Part shown: piece after piece, positions 9,165-18,595 of the stretch
Layout: the number at the start of each line of letters is the position of its first letter
Numbering within the stretch: position 1 is the first letter of the stretch
Source of the DNA: Pseudomonadota bacterium
Lineage (GTDB): Bacteria; Pseudomonadota; Gammaproteobacteria; Burkholderiales; Rhodocyclaceae
NCBI GenBank assembly: GCA_018261905.1
Contig: JAGTRU010000006.1
Span: forward strand, 62,001-126,000
Reading direction: 5' to 3'
DNA: 64,000 nt
The notes under the pieces: generated by a model
Databases searched by the model: none
What the model saw: only the letters and a program-made list of their open reading frames with translations
Told to the model about the DNA's origin: nothing
Translations under genes and position numbers: made by a program

Positions 9165-9257
9165 GTTGAAAATGTCGTCGATCCGGCCAGCCCGGTGGAA
9201 GCCTGTCGCCGCCGGGGGGCACTGTTCTTGTTCAATCTTTGAAAGCACGGAACTTTT

Positions 9258-10703
9258 ATGATCATTCAACCCGTCATCCTGTGTGGTGGTTCCGGTACCC
9301 GTCTTTGGCCGCTGTCCCGCGAGCAATACCCGAAGCAACTGCTGTGTTTGAACGGCGAACGCACCATGCTGCAGGCCACCGCCCTGCGCCTGGGCGGCTT
9401 CCCGCTGGCCGCCGGTGATGTGCTGGCGACCCCAATCCTGGTCGGCAACGAGGAATACCGCTTCCTGATCGCCGAACAATTGCGCCAAGTCGGCATTGAC
9501 CATCCCACCCTGCTGCTCGAACCCTGCGGTCGCAACACGGCGCCGGCATTGACCCTGGCCGCGCTGGCGGCCCTCGAGGATGGCCTTGATCCGGTGCTGG
9601 TGATCATGCCGGCCGACCACGTGATCCAGGACGAGGATGCCTTTCGCCTGGCGGTCGGGCAGGGCGCCACTCTGGCCGAACAGGGCAAGCTGGTCACTTT
9701 CGGCATCCAGCCGACGGCGGCGGAAACCGGTTACGGTTATATCAAGCAGGGCGAGGCGCTGGCCGATGGGGCCTGCGTGGTCGAACAGTTTGTCGAAAAG
9801 CCGGATGCCGAGACTGCCGAAGCCTACCTGGCAAGCGGCGGCTACCTGTGGAATGGCGGCATTTTCGTGATCAAGGCGTCGCTCTGGCTGACCAAGATGG
9901 AAGCCTGTCGGCCGGATATCGCCAGTGCCTGCCGCCTGGCCTATCAAGGGCGGCAACAGGATCACGATTTTCTGCGTCCGGAGAAGACGGCGTTTGCCAA
10001 TTGCCCGGCCGATTCGATCGACTATGCCGTCATGGAACGTCTGGCCCGCCTCGATGCCAATACCGGCGAAGTCGTCGTCGTGCCGCTGGCGGCGCGCTGG
10101 TCGGACGTCGGCGCGTGGAGCGCGCTGTGGGAAATCGGTGACAAGGATGCCGGCGGCAATGTGCTGACGGGCGACGTGCTGACGGTCGATACCCACAATA
10201 CCCTGGTCATTGCCGAAGACCGGCTGGTGGCCTGTGTCGGCTTGCGGGACGTGGTCATCGTGGAGACGCCGGATGCTATCCTGGTGGCCAATCGCGGCGA
10301 AATTCAGAAGGTCAAGGAGGTGGTCGGCCAACTGAAAACCCTCAAACGTACCGAGTCGTCGTCGCACCGCAAGGTTTTCCGGCCCTGGGGCTGGTACGAC
10401 AGCATCGATTTCGGCAAGCGTTTCCAGGTCAAGCACATCGTGGTCAATCCGGGAGCCTCCCTTTCTCTGCAGATGCATCATCACCGTGCCGAGCACTGGG
10501 TGGTCGTCTCCGGCACCGCCAAGGTGACGCGCGGCGAGGAAACGCTGCTGGTATCGGAAAACCAGTCCACCTATATCCCGTTGGGGACCCTGCATCGCCT
10601 GGAAAACCCGGGGAAGTTGCCGCTGGAAATGATAGAAGTGCAGTCCGGCAGCTATTTGGGTGAAGACGATATCGTCCGTTTCGAGGATGTTTACGGCCGT
10701 TGA
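9258..10703 (+). CDS. manC: mannose-1-phosphate guanylyltransferase / mannose-6-phosphate isomerase
   Basis: Bifunctional type II PMI/GMP enzyme that makes GDP-mannose from mannose-1-phosphate and GTP. The 481-residue protein has the N-terminal pyrophosphorylase signature GGSGTRLWPLSREQYPKQ, FVEKPD and WNGGIFV, and a C-terminal cupin domain (MHHHRAEHWVVVSGTAKV) for the isomerase half. Length matches E. coli ManC/CpsB (478). It completes a GDP-fucose supply cassette. No phosphomannomutase or glycosyltransferase is visible nearby. Confidence 0.95.
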   Translation: MIIQPVILCGGSGTRLWPLSREQYPKQLLCLNGERTMLQATALRLGGFPLAAGDVLATPILVGNEEYRFLIAEQLRQVGIDHPTLLLEPCGRNTAPALTLAALAALEDGLDPVLVIMPADHVIQDEDAFRLAVGQGATLAEQGKLVTFGIQPTAAETGYGYIKQGEALADGACVVEQFVEKPDAETAEAYLASGGYLWNGGIFVIKASLWLTKMEACRPDIASACRLAYQGRQQDHDFLRPEKTAFANCPADSIDYAVMERLARLDANTGEVVVVPLAARWSDVGAWSALWEIGDKDAGGNVLTGDVLTVDTHNTLVIAEDRLVACVGLRDVVIVETPDAILVANRGEIQKVKEVVGQLKTLKRTESSSHRKVFRPWGWYDSIDFGKRFQVKHIVVNPGASLSLQMHHHRAEHWVVVSGTAKVTRGEETLLVSENQSTYIPLGTLHRLENPGKLPLEMIEVQSGSYLGEDDIVRFEDVYGR

Positions 10704-10715
10704 GCGCCGGGCGAT

Positions 10716-10742
10716 GGCGCCGGTCGCTCAGGCGACGGCGCC
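10716..10742 (+). terminator. GC-rich hairpin after manC, possible terminator
   Basis: GGCGCCGGTCGC pairs with GCGACGGCGCC across a 4-base loop, with one bulged G. It starts 13 bases after the manC stop. There is no U-tract downstream, so intrinsic termination is uncertain; it may need Rho or only stabilise the 3' end. Confidence 0.45.
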
Positions 10743-10850
10743 GCGCTAGACGGTCGTATCATGCGTTGGCAGAGGGCTCTGGGACGACAATCTCCGGCGG
10801 CTTTGGCGATCGCCCGTCTTGCCCGGAAATCCATGGTTTTGAGAAAGCAC

Positions 10851-10897
10851 TTGCAGGTGCTTATTTTTTTCCCTATGATTAAAACGAACGTATGAAT
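10851..10897 (+). promoter_or_regulatory. sigma70 promoter with overlapping PsrA-like operator for the tetR-fadE-fadI-fadJ unit
   Basis: TTGCAG (10851-10856), 17 bases, TATGAT (10874-10879). Overlapping the -10 and the expected start site is a 20-mer at 10878-10897 whose reverse complement matches the 29367-29386 operator at 18 of 20 positions. This placement suits autorepression by the TetR-family protein encoded 26 bases downstream. Confidence 0.75.
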
Positions 10898-10922
10898 CAC
10901 GCAATAAATAACAGGTGAACCC

Positions 10923-11606
10923 ATGGCAGAGGCACGAACCGTTGATACCCGCGAACGCATTCTTGATGCGGCTGAGCATCTTTTCATGGCGCATGGTTAC
11001 GAGGGTACCTCAATGCGTCAGATTACCGGCGAGGCCGGTGTCAATCTGGCGGCGGTAAATTATCACTTCGGCTCCAAGGAGTCGCTGATGCAGGAGGTGT
11101 TTCGGCGTCGCCTGGACTGGTTGAACGACGAGCGCATGCGGGTGTTGAATGCGCTGGAAACCGAGGCGGCCGGCAAACCGCTCAAGCCGTCACTGATTGT
11201 CGACGGTTTTTTCGGCACGCTGTTGCGCATGGCCGATGACGACGAGCGCGGTGGGGTGACCTTCCTGCGCCTGCTCGGGCGGACCCTGACCGATCCTTCC
11301 GAGTTCATCCGCACATTTCTCGCCCACGAGTATGCCTCGGTGGTCGACCGCTACAAGGAGGCGCTGTTCAAGGCCTTGCCGGATGTGCCCAAGGCGGAAA
11401 TCGTCTGGCGCTTTCATTTCATGCTCGGCGCCACCTCCTACGCCATTGCCGGGACCGATGCGCTGCGCCTGGTTACCGACTGGCAGATCGAGGATGCCGA
11501 CTCGACCGATCGCCTCGATCGTCTGGTGCCGCGTCTGATGTCCTTCCTGCTCGGCGGCCTGAGGGCGCCGCTGCCGCAGTTCCCGGACGAAGTCACGAAG
11601 CAATAA
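10923..11606 (+). CDS. TetR-family regulator of fatty-acid degradation (PsrA-like)
   Basis: Probable repressor of beta-oxidation genes, released by fatty acids or acyl-CoA; function inferred from family and context. The 227-residue protein has a TetR helix-turn-helix at about 12-57 (TRERILDAAEHLF through VNLAAVNYHFGSKESL) and a PsrA-type C-terminal ligand domain (VWRFHFMLGATSYAIAG). It lies directly upstream of fadE-fadI-fadJ behind an operator that recurs before fadL and the FadB-type gene. Pseudomonas PsrA is known to bind C/GAAAC-N2-4-GTTTG/C palindromes and to control fadBA and itself, and the sites here are of that kind. The symbol is left empty because orthology to PsrA rather than another beta-proteobacterial Fad regulator is not proven. 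Confidence 0.8.
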   Translation: MAEARTVDTRERILDAAEHLFMAHGYEGTSMRQITGEAGVNLAAVNYHFGSKESLMQEVFRRRLDWLNDERMRVLNALETEAAGKPLKPSLIVDGFFGTLLRMADDDERGGVTFLRLLGRTLTDPSEFIRTFLAHEYASVVDRYKEALFKALPDVPKAEIVWRFHFMLGATSYAIAGTDALRLVTDWQIEDADSTDRLDRLVPRLMSFLLGGLRAPLPQFPDEVTKQ

Positions 11607-11643
11607 GCCGTACCCAAAAAAAGACCTACAAGGAGACAACAGC

Positions 11644-13998
11644 ATGTTCAACAGCCTCATCCCTCTGCTGGGAATCGCCGTCCTGACGGCTTTGGTCGGG
11701 CTGATCACGGTTCGGCCCTGGCGCCGGGCGGTGGTCAGCCGGCCGCTTTTTTCCACCTATCGCAAGGTCCTGCCGCAAATGTCGGATACCGAGCGCGATG
11801 CCCTGGAAGCCGGTACCGTCTGGTGGGAGGGCGAACTGTTCCGCGGCCGGCCCGACTGGCGCAAATTGCACGGCTATCCGCAGCCGCAGCTAACGGCGGT
11901 CGAACAATCTTTCCTCGATCGGGAAGTCGCGGAAGCCTGCCGTCTGGTCGATGACTGGCAGGTGACGCACGAACTCTACGACCTGCCCAACGAAGCCTGG
12001 CGCTACATCAAGGACAAGGGCTTCCTCGGCATGATCATTCCGAAGAAGTACGGCGGCCTGGAGTTCTCGGCCTATGCCCATTCGCAGGTGGTGACCAAGC
12101 TGTCGACGCGCTCCTCGGCCCTTGCCGTGTCGGTGATGGTGCCGAATTCGCTCGGTCCGGCCGAACTGCTGCTGCATTACGGTACCGAGGAACAGAAAAA
12201 CCATTACCTGCCACGCCTGGCCAAGGGTATCGAAGTGCCGGCCTTCGCGCTGACCAGCCCGTGGGCCGGTTCCGATGCGGCCTCGATTCCCGATAGCGGC
12301 GTCGTCTGCAAGGGGCTGTGGCAGGGCAAGGAAGTGCTCGGCATGCGGGTCAGCTGGGACAAGCGCTACATCACGCTGGCCCCGGTATGCACGGTGTTCG
12401 GGCTGGCCTTCCACCTTTATGACCCGGACGGCCTGCTCGGCGACAAGAAGCATATCGGCATTACCTGTGCGCTGGTGCCTTACGATGTTCCCGGCGTCGA
12501 TACCGGGCGTCGCCATTTCCCCTTGAACGCCATGTTCATGAACGGGCCGACGCGCGGCAAGGACGTCTTCATGCCGCTCGATTTCATCATCGGCGGTCCG
12601 GCGATGGCCGGGCAGGGCTGGCGCATGCTGATGGAGTGCCTGGCGGCCGGGCGCTCGATTTCGCTGCCGTCGTCGAACACCGGCATGGCCCAGATGACGG
12701 CGCGCGCCGTCGGCGCTTACGCCCGGGTGCGCAGCCAGTTCAAGATGGCGGTTGGCAAGTTCGAAGGCGTCGAAGAGGCGCTGACCCGCATCGGCGCCTA
12801 CACCTACATGATGGATGCGACGCGCAAGATGACGGCCGGCGCCGTCGATCTCGGCGAGAAGCCGTCGGTGGTCTCGGCCATCGCCAAATACCACGTCACC
12901 GAACGTGCCCGCCAGGTGGTCAATGACGGCATGGACGTCATCGGCGGCAAGGGCATCTGCCTCGGCCCCTCCAATTTCCTCGGTCGCGCCTACCAGCAGG
13001 TGCCGATCGGCATTACCGTCGAGGGCGCCAATATCCTGACCCGCTCGCTGATCATCTTCGGTCAGGGCGCCATCCGCTGTCATCCCTATCTGCTGGCCGA
13101 AATGCGCGCGGCGCAAAACCCGGACCTGCGCCAGGGCCTGGCCGATTTCGACAATGCCTTGTGGGGCCATGTCGGGTTCACCCTCCGGAACGGAGTGCGC
13201 GCCCTGTGGTTGGGCATGACCGGTTCGCACTTCGCACCGGTGAATGTCGACACGGCACCGGAAATGAAGCGTTACTACCAGCAATTGACGCGCTTCTCGG
13301 CGGCTTTCGCCTTCATCGCGGATGTCTCGCTGCTGGTCCTCGGTGGCAGCGTCAAGCGCCGGGAAAAGCTGTCGGCCCGACTGGGCGACATCCTCGCCCA
13401 GATGTACCTGATTTCCTGCACCCTGAAACGTTACCAGGCGGAAGGCCGGCAGGCCGCCGATGCGCCGCTCGCCCACTGGGCGATCTGGGATGCCATGTAC
13501 AAGGCGCAGCAGGCCTTTGACGGCGTCATCGCCAATTTCCCGGTGCGCTTCATCGCCGCCTTCCTGCAACGCGCCATCTTCCCCTGGGGCCATCCCTATG
13601 TCGTGCCTTCCGACGCGGTCGGCCACCAGGTGGCCAAGGCGCTGATTTCGCCGTCGGCGACCCGCGACCGGCTGACTGCCGAATGCTATCTGCCGCTCAG
13701 CGAAAACGAGCCGGTCGGCGCCATCGAACTGGCCCTTGCCGCGACCCTGGAAGCCGAAGCGATCGAGGTAAAAATCCGCACCGCCGAGAAGGATGGCCGT
13801 TTCGACAACAATCCGCAGGCCAATGTCCGCGACATCGCCAGCGTTGCCTTTGAGGCCGGCGTCATCAATGCCGCCGAGTTTGACGTCATGAAACGGCGCA
13901 ATCATCTGCGCGATATTGTTGTGCGGGTCGATGATTTCCCCTTCGACTACAACGTGGCGACCGCCAACAAGCCGGCCGACGACCGGATGGCCGCCTGA
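11644..13998 (+). CDS. fadE: acyl-CoA dehydrogenase FadE
   Basis: First oxidation of long-chain acyl-CoA to trans-2-enoyl-CoA using FAD. The 784-residue length fits the large FadE type (E. coli 814). An N-terminal hydrophobic segment (about 5-22) suggests membrane attachment. It is followed by the FadE-specific region (PLFSTYRKVLPQMSDTE), the dehydrogenase core (FALTSPWAGSDAASIPD, GKGICLGPSNFLGRAYQ), the likely catalytic Glu460 in TVEGANILTR, and a FadE-type C-terminal extension. Ribosome site AAGGAGACAACAGC precedes the ATG. The stop overlaps the next start (TGATG), so coupling to fadI is likely. Confidence 0.93.
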   Translation: MFNSLIPLLGIAVLTALVGLITVRPWRRAVVSRPLFSTYRKVLPQMSDTERDALEAGTVWWEGELFRGRPDWRKLHGYPQPQLTAVEQSFLDREVAEACRLVDDWQVTHELYDLPNEAWRYIKDKGFLGMIIPKKYGGLEFSAYAHSQVVTKLSTRSSALAVSVMVPNSLGPAELLLHYGTEEQKNHYLPRLAKGIEVPAFALTSPWAGSDAASIPDSGVVCKGLWQGKEVLGMRVSWDKRYITLAPVCTVFGLAFHLYDPDGLLGDKKHIGITCALVPYDVPGVDTGRRHFPLNAMFMNGPTRGKDVFMPLDFIIGGPAMAGQGWRMLMECLAAGRSISLPSSNTGMAQMTARAVGAYARVRSQFKMAVGKFEGVEEALTRIGAYTYMMDATRKMTAGAVDLGEKPSVVSAIAKYHVTERARQVVNDGMDVIGGKGICLGPSNFLGRAYQQVPIGITVEGANILTRSLIIFGQGAIRCHPYLLAEMRAAQNPDLRQGLADFDNALWGHVGFTLRNGVRALWLGMTGSHFAPVNVDTAPEMKRYYQQLTRFSAAFAFIADVSLLVLGGSVKRREKLSARLGDILAQMYLISCTLKRYQAEGRQAADAPLAHWAIWDAMYKAQQAFDGVIANFPVRFIAAFLQRAIFPWGHPYVVPSDAVGHQVAKALISPSATRDRLTAECYLPLSENEPVGAIELALAATLEAEAIEVKIRTAEKDGRFDNNPQANVRDIASVAFEAGVINAAEFDVMKRRNHLRDIVVRVDDFPFDYNVATANKPADDRMAA

Positions 13999-15281
13999 TG
14001 AAAACCATCTACGTCGTCGATGGCGCCCGGACGCCTTTCCTCAAGGCGCAGAAAGGGCCGGGACCGTTCGCCGCCTCCGATCTGGCGACCCAGGCTGGAC
14101 GCGCCTTGCTGTTGCGCCAGCCCTTCCTGCCCAGCGATCTCGACGAGTTGATCCTCGGTTGCGCGGCGGCTTCGCCGGACGAAACCAATATCGGCCGCAT
14201 GGTCGCGCTGCGCCTCGGTTGTGGCGAGAAGGTGCCGGGCTGGACGGTGATGCGCAATTGCGCCAGCGGCATGCAGGCGCTCGATTCGGCCATCGCCAAT
14301 ATCCAGTGCGGCCGCGCCGAGCTGATCCTGGCCGGCGGCGTCGATGCCTTGTCGCGGGCGCCCTTGCTCTATTCGGAGACGATGGTGCGCTGGTTTGCCG
14401 GCATGATGGGCCTGCGCACGGCCGGTCAAAAAATCGGGCACTTTCTCAAACTCAAACCGGCCGCCTTGTTCTTGCCGGTAATCGGCCTGATGAAAGGCCT
14501 TACCGATCCGGTCGTCGGCTTGCTGATGGGGCAGACGGCCGAGAATCTGGCCTGGAAATTCGGCATCGATCGGCAGCAAATGGATGCGTTTGCCGTGCGC
14601 AGCCACCAACGGGCGCTGGCCGCCCAGGCCGCCGGCCACTTCGACGAAATCGTGCCGCTGGTCGATGACGCCGGCAAAATCTATGCAAGCGACGATGGCG
14701 TGCGGGCCGATGCCAGCTTGAGCGGCATGGCCAAGCTCAAACCCTTCTTCGACAAGAAATACGGCAACATCACGGCGGCCAACAGTTCGCAAATCACCGA
14801 CGGCGCCGCCTGGCTGATCCTGGCGTCGGAAGAGGCCGTGCAGAAGTGGCACCTGAAGCCGCTCGGCAAGATCGTCGACAGCCAGTGGGCCGGTCTCGAT
14901 CCGGCGCTGATGGGGCTCGGTCCGGTACACGCGGCAACGCCCATCCTGCAACGCCATGGCTTGGGACTCGACGACATCGATAGCTGGGAATTGAACGAAG
15001 CCTTCGCCGCCCAGGTGCTGGCCTGCCAGGCGGCCTGGAAGTCGGATAGCTATTGCCGCGATGAACTTGGGCTGCCCGGGGCGCTCGGCGCGCTGGCCGA
15101 TGAAAAACTGAATGTCGATGGCGGGGCGGTGGCCATCGGCCATCCGGTCGGTGCTTCCGGCGCCCGGATCGTGCTGCATCTGCTGCATGTATTGCGCCGC
15201 CAGAAGGGTAGGCGCGGTATCGCCACCATCTGCATTGGCGGTGGTTTGGGTGGAGCGATGCTGGTGGAGAACACACAATGA
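13998..15281 (+). CDS. fadI: acetyl-CoA C-acyltransferase (FadI-type thiolase)
   Basis: Thiolytic cleavage of 3-ketoacyl-CoA. The 427 residues and the lid insertion (LKLKPAALFLPVIGLMKGLTDP region) fit the FadI branch rather than the shorter FadA branch. Active-site Cys88 (RNCASGMQAL), the His of AIGHPVGASG and the second Cys in CIGGGLGGAM are present. It overlaps fadE by one base and fadJ by four (ATGA), an arrangement that favours equal expression of the two subunits of a FadIJ-like complex. Confidence 0.88.
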   Translation: MKTIYVVDGARTPFLKAQKGPGPFAASDLATQAGRALLLRQPFLPSDLDELILGCAAASPDETNIGRMVALRLGCGEKVPGWTVMRNCASGMQALDSAIANIQCGRAELILAGGVDALSRAPLLYSETMVRWFAGMMGLRTAGQKIGHFLKLKPAALFLPVIGLMKGLTDPVVGLLMGQTAENLAWKFGIDRQQMDAFAVRSHQRALAAQAAGHFDEIVPLVDDAGKIYASDDGVRADASLSGMAKLKPFFDKKYGNITAANSSQITDGAAWLILASEEAVQKWHLKPLGKIVDSQWAGLDPALMGLGPVHAATPILQRHGLGLDDIDSWELNEAFAAQVLACQAAWKSDSYCRDELGLPGALGALADEKLNVDGGAVAIGHPVGASGARIVLHLLHVLRRQKGRRGIATICIGGGLGGAMLVENTQ

Positions 15282-17179
15282 AACACTGGAATCTCGTCAA
15301 GGAAGACAGCGGCATCGTCGTCGCCACCCTCGACAAGGCCGGCGAATCAGCCAATATCCTGTCGGCCGAGGTGCTCGTCGAGTTTTCGCAGATCCTCGAT
15401 CAGCTCGACCTGTACCAGCCCAAGGGCCTGATCATCCGTTCCGGCAAGGACGCCGGCTTCATCGCCGGCGCCGATATCCAGGAATTCACCCTGCTCGATA
15501 CTGCCGAGAAGAGCCGCGCCCTGGTGGCCCGCGGCTGGGATCTGTTCAACCGCCTGGCCGCCGTGCCGTATCCGACGCTGTCGCTGGTGCGCGGCCACTG
15601 CATGGGCGGTGGCCTGGAACTGTCGCTGGCTTGCCGTTATATCCTGGCAGTCGATGAGCCGGGGACGAAAATGGCCCTGCCGGAAGTCATGCTCGGCATC
15701 TTTCCCGGCTGGGGCGGCATGTTGCGCCTACCGCAACGGGTCGGGCCAACGGCGGCGTTCGACATGATGCTGACCGGCAAGAGCATCGATGCCCAGCGGG
15801 CGAAGAAAATGGGCCTGGCCGACGACGCGGTGCCGCCCCGGGTCATGGAGCAGGCGGCCCGGCAACTGGTGCTCTCCGGCCAGCCACGAGGCAAGTTGCC
15901 GCTGCTGCAACGTCTGCTCAACGGGCCGCTGAAGGCGGTCGTCGCCAGCGGTGCCCGTAAACAGGTGGCGAAAAAGGCGCGGCAGGAACACTACCCGGCG
16001 CCCTACGCGATCATCGATATCTGGCAGCACCACCACGGCAATGCGCTGGCGGCGCCGGAAATCATCGAGCGCATCATCAGTTCGCCGACGGCGCGCAATC
16101 TGGTGCGCGTCTTCTTCCTGCAGGAGCGGCTCAAGGGGTTCGGCAAGGAGTCGGCCGTCAAGGTGCGACGTGTCCATGTCATCGGCGCTGGCAGCATGGG
16201 CGGCGATATCGCCGCCTGGTGTGCGCTGCGCGGCCTGACGGTGACTTTGCAGGACCAGAGCCTGGAACGTATTGCGCCGGCCGTGCAGCGGGCGCAAAAG
16301 CTGTTCGCCCGCCGCCTGCGCGATCCCTTGCTCGCCCGTGCGGCCTTCGATCGCCTGATTCCCGATGTGAACGGCGACGGCGTGGCGCATGCCGATGTGG
16401 TGATCGAGGCGATTTTCGAGGATGTCGCCGCCAAGCACGCCCTGTTCAAGGCCGTGGAGCCGCGTCTGAAACCTGGTGCGCTGCTCGCCACCAACACTTC
16501 CAGCCTGAAACTCGAAGACCTGCGCACGGTGCTTGATCGTCCGGATCGCCTGGTCGGCATCCATTTCTTCAACCCGGTGGCGATGATGCCCCTGGTCGAG
16601 GTGGTACAGGCCGAAGGCGCCGATCCGGCCATGCTGCAGGCGGCCTGTGCCTTCGTCCGGCAAATCGACAAGCTGCCGCTGCCGGTGAAGAGCGCCCCGG
16701 GCTTTCTGGTCAATGCCGTGCTGGCGCCCTACCTGCTGGCCGCCATGCGGGCGGTCGATGAAGGTCTGACGCCGGCCACAGTCGATGCCGCCATGCTCGC
16801 CTTCGGCATGCCGATGGGGCCGATCGAACTGGCCGATACGGTCGGCCTCGATATCGCCATGGCGGCCGGGCAGCAGTTGGCCGGCGCCAGCCAGGCGCCG
16901 CGATGCCTGCAGGGCAAGGTGGCGCAGGGGCAACTCGGCAAGAAGTCTGGCCTGGGCTTCTACGCCTGGCGCGACGGCAAGGCGGTCAAGCCGGCCGCCG
17001 ACGCTATTCCGGCCGGGCTGGCCGAGCGGCTGGTCCAGCCCTTGATCGAGCGGGCCGAACAATTGGTGGCCGCAGGCATTGTTGCCGATGCCGATCTCGC
17101 CGATGCCGGCGTGATTTTCGGGACGGGTTTTGCCCCCTTTACCGGTGGGCCGTTGAATATGCAACAAGCAAGCTTGTAA
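15278..17179 (+). CDS. fadJ: multifunctional fatty-acid oxidation alpha subunit (FadJ-type)
   Basis: Enoyl-CoA hydratase fused to L-3-hydroxyacyl-CoA dehydrogenase. Hydratase half about 1-290 with the two catalytic glutamates at 114 (GGGLELSLA) and 136 (LPEVMLG). Dehydrogenase half from about 300 with the NAD loop VIGAGSMGGD, catalytic His429 in GIHFFNP, and the C-terminal dimer domain ending in SGLGFYAW. At 633 residues it is shorter than E. coli FadJ (714), the difference falling in the linker and C-terminal region. Probable partner of the preceding thiolase. Confidence 0.9.
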   Translation: MKHWNLVKEDSGIVVATLDKAGESANILSAEVLVEFSQILDQLDLYQPKGLIIRSGKDAGFIAGADIQEFTLLDTAEKSRALVARGWDLFNRLAAVPYPTLSLVRGHCMGGGLELSLACRYILAVDEPGTKMALPEVMLGIFPGWGGMLRLPQRVGPTAAFDMMLTGKSIDAQRAKKMGLADDAVPPRVMEQAARQLVLSGQPRGKLPLLQRLLNGPLKAVVASGARKQVAKKARQEHYPAPYAIIDIWQHHHGNALAAPEIIERIISSPTARNLVRVFFLQERLKGFGKESAVKVRRVHVIGAGSMGGDIAAWCALRGLTVTLQDQSLERIAPAVQRAQKLFARRLRDPLLARAAFDRLIPDVNGDGVAHADVVIEAIFEDVAAKHALFKAVEPRLKPGALLATNTSSLKLEDLRTVLDRPDRLVGIHFFNPVAMMPLVEVVQAEGADPAMLQAACAFVRQIDKLPLPVKSAPGFLVNAVLAPYLLAAMRAVDEGLTPATVDAAMLAFGMPMGPIELADTVGLDIAMAAGQQLAGASQAPRCLQGKVAQGQLGKKSGLGFYAWRDGKAVKPAADAIPAGLAERLVQPLIERAEQLVAAGIVADADLADAGVIFGTGFAPFTGGPLNMQQASL

Positions 17180-17229
17180 AGTGTTGTTAATTTCCAACGG
17201 TTATTTGAAATTTGCTGAATAAAACACCA

Positions 17230-17249
17230 TTTCAAACGTCTGTTTGAGA
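17230..17249 (+). promoter_or_regulatory. PsrA-like operator upstream of fadL
   Basis: TCAAACGTCTGTTTGA (17232-17247) has perfect 6-base arms (TCAAAC/GTTTGA) and is the most symmetric of the candidate sites. The 20-mer window matches the 29367 site at 14 of 20 positions. It lies 65 bases before the fadL start. I could not identify the -10 and -35 with confidence. Confidence 0.65.
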
Positions 17250-17313
17250 TTTAATTGCAGCAGCAGTACAGGGAGCTTTTTCCCGATATATAAACAAAAT
17301 AGGAGACAAATCA

Positions 17314-18540
17314 ATGAACAAAGCTATCACCCCGCGTCTGATTCCGTTGTTGATCGCCGCTGCTTTTTCCGGAACGGCCGGCGCGGCAGGCTTCCAGTTG
17401 TTGGAACAGAATGCCAGTGGTATTGGCAATGCCTACGCCGGTTCGGCTGCCGTTGCCGAGAATGCCAGCACCATTTTCTATAATCCGGCCGGCATGACGC
17501 AGTTGCAGGATCGTGAAGTTTCGCTGGGCCTGACCGCGGTTCGCCCTAGTTTCAACTTTACCAATAATGGTTCAACCGCCGGAACACTATCCGGAAATGG
17601 CAATGATGGCGGCAGTTGGGCCTTTCTTCCCAATGCCTATCTTTCCTGGGCTCTGAACAAGGATCTCTATGTCGGTCTCGGTCTTGGCGCGCCGTTTGGG
17701 CTGATGACCGAATATGACCAGAATTGGGTGGGGGCCGCCCAGTCGATCAAGTTTGACATCAAGACCTACAACATCAACCCCTCCATCGCCTACCGGGTCA
17801 ATGATCTACTATCGATTGGCGGCGGCCTCAACTGGACGCGGATGGAAGCCGAGTACGTCAAGCGTGCTGCCGCATCGCCGCTGGCGCCGCTCGCCACGCT
17901 GAAAGCCGATGACGACTCCTGGGGCTGGAATGTCGGTGTGTTGTTGAATCTTTCTCCGGCAACCAAGGCGGGCTTGTCTTATCGCTCCAAAGTAAAGCAA
18001 AAGCTGGATGGCACACTGACCGTCGCCGGCGTGACTTCCTTCGCGGCGAAGGCGGATTTGACGCTGCCGGATACCGCAATCCTTAGTTTGAGCCACAAAT
18101 TGAACTCGCAATGGGAGTTGTTGGGCGATGTGTCCTGGACCGGCTGGAGCAGCATCCCCAAGGTCGATATCGTGCAGAAGGCGTCCGGGGTGACAGTGCA
18201 AACACTGAATACCGCGTTCAACGATAGCTGGCGCGTTGCCGTGGGCGCCAACTACCAATTGAATGGTGCGCTGAAGCTGAAGGGCGGTCTTGCCTATGAT
18301 CAATCCCCGGTTCCTGATGCGGAACATCGCCTGGTTTCCCTGCCCGATAATGATCGCACCTGGGTTTCCGTCGGTGCCCAGTGGAAGCCGAACAAGGGCT
18401 CGGCTTTGGATCTGGGGGTCTCTTACCTGATTGTCAAGGATACGACGATCAATGCCGGGCCATCATCGGGTACGACAGTTCGTGGTACCTACGACAGCGA
18501 TGTGTGGATCTTTGGGGCCCAATATTCGATGGCATTCTAA
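17314..18540 (+). CDS. fadL: outer-membrane long-chain fatty-acid transporter FadL
   Basis: Beta-barrel channel for uptake of long-chain fatty acids or other hydrophobic compounds. The 408-residue protein has a signal peptide cleaved near residue 24 (GTAGA/AGFQL), the FadL N-terminal plug with AGFQLLEQNASGIGNAYAG and the NPA motif (YNPAGM), then alternating strands ending in an aromatic C-terminus (SMAF). ATG 17314 follows AGGAGACAAATCA. It closes fatty-acid module I and is followed by a strong terminator. Confidence 0.93.
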   Translation: MNKAITPRLIPLLIAAAFSGTAGAAGFQLLEQNASGIGNAYAGSAAVAENASTIFYNPAGMTQLQDREVSLGLTAVRPSFNFTNNGSTAGTLSGNGNDGGSWAFLPNAYLSWALNKDLYVGLGLGAPFGLMTEYDQNWVGAAQSIKFDIKTYNINPSIAYRVNDLLSIGGGLNWTRMEAEYVKRAAASPLAPLATLKADDDSWGWNVGVLLNLSPATKAGLSYRSKVKQKLDGTLTVAGVTSFAAKADLTLPDTAILSLSHKLNSQWELLGDVSWTGWSSIPKVDIVQKASGVTVQTLNTAFNDSWRVAVGANYQLNGALKLKGGLAYDQSPVPDAEHRLVSLPDNDRTWVSVGAQWKPNKGSALDLGVSYLIVKDTTINAGPSSGTTVRGTYDSDVWIFGAQYSMAF

Positions 18541-18562
18541 AAACCCGCCGTCGGCGATTAAT

Positions 18563-18595
18563 AACCCCGCTGGTTGGCGCAAGCGGGGTTTTTTT
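18563..18595. terminator. intrinsic terminator between convergent fadL and the sensor-kinase gene
   Basis: AACCCCGC pairs with GCGGGGTT around a 12-base loop and is followed by TTTTT. It ends both fadL (plus) and probably the minus-strand two-component operon, since the opposite side is also AT-rich. Confidence 0.85.

Noticed and set aside
7983..10595. An 870-codon open frame on the minus strand opposite gmd and manC, and similar long minus-strand frames at 2054-4183, 11890-13905, 13947-15278 and 15728-17197
   Set aside because: They lie exactly opposite well-recognised genes, encode Gly/Arg/Gln/His-rich sequence with no domain, and are the expected by-product of GC-rich third positions.
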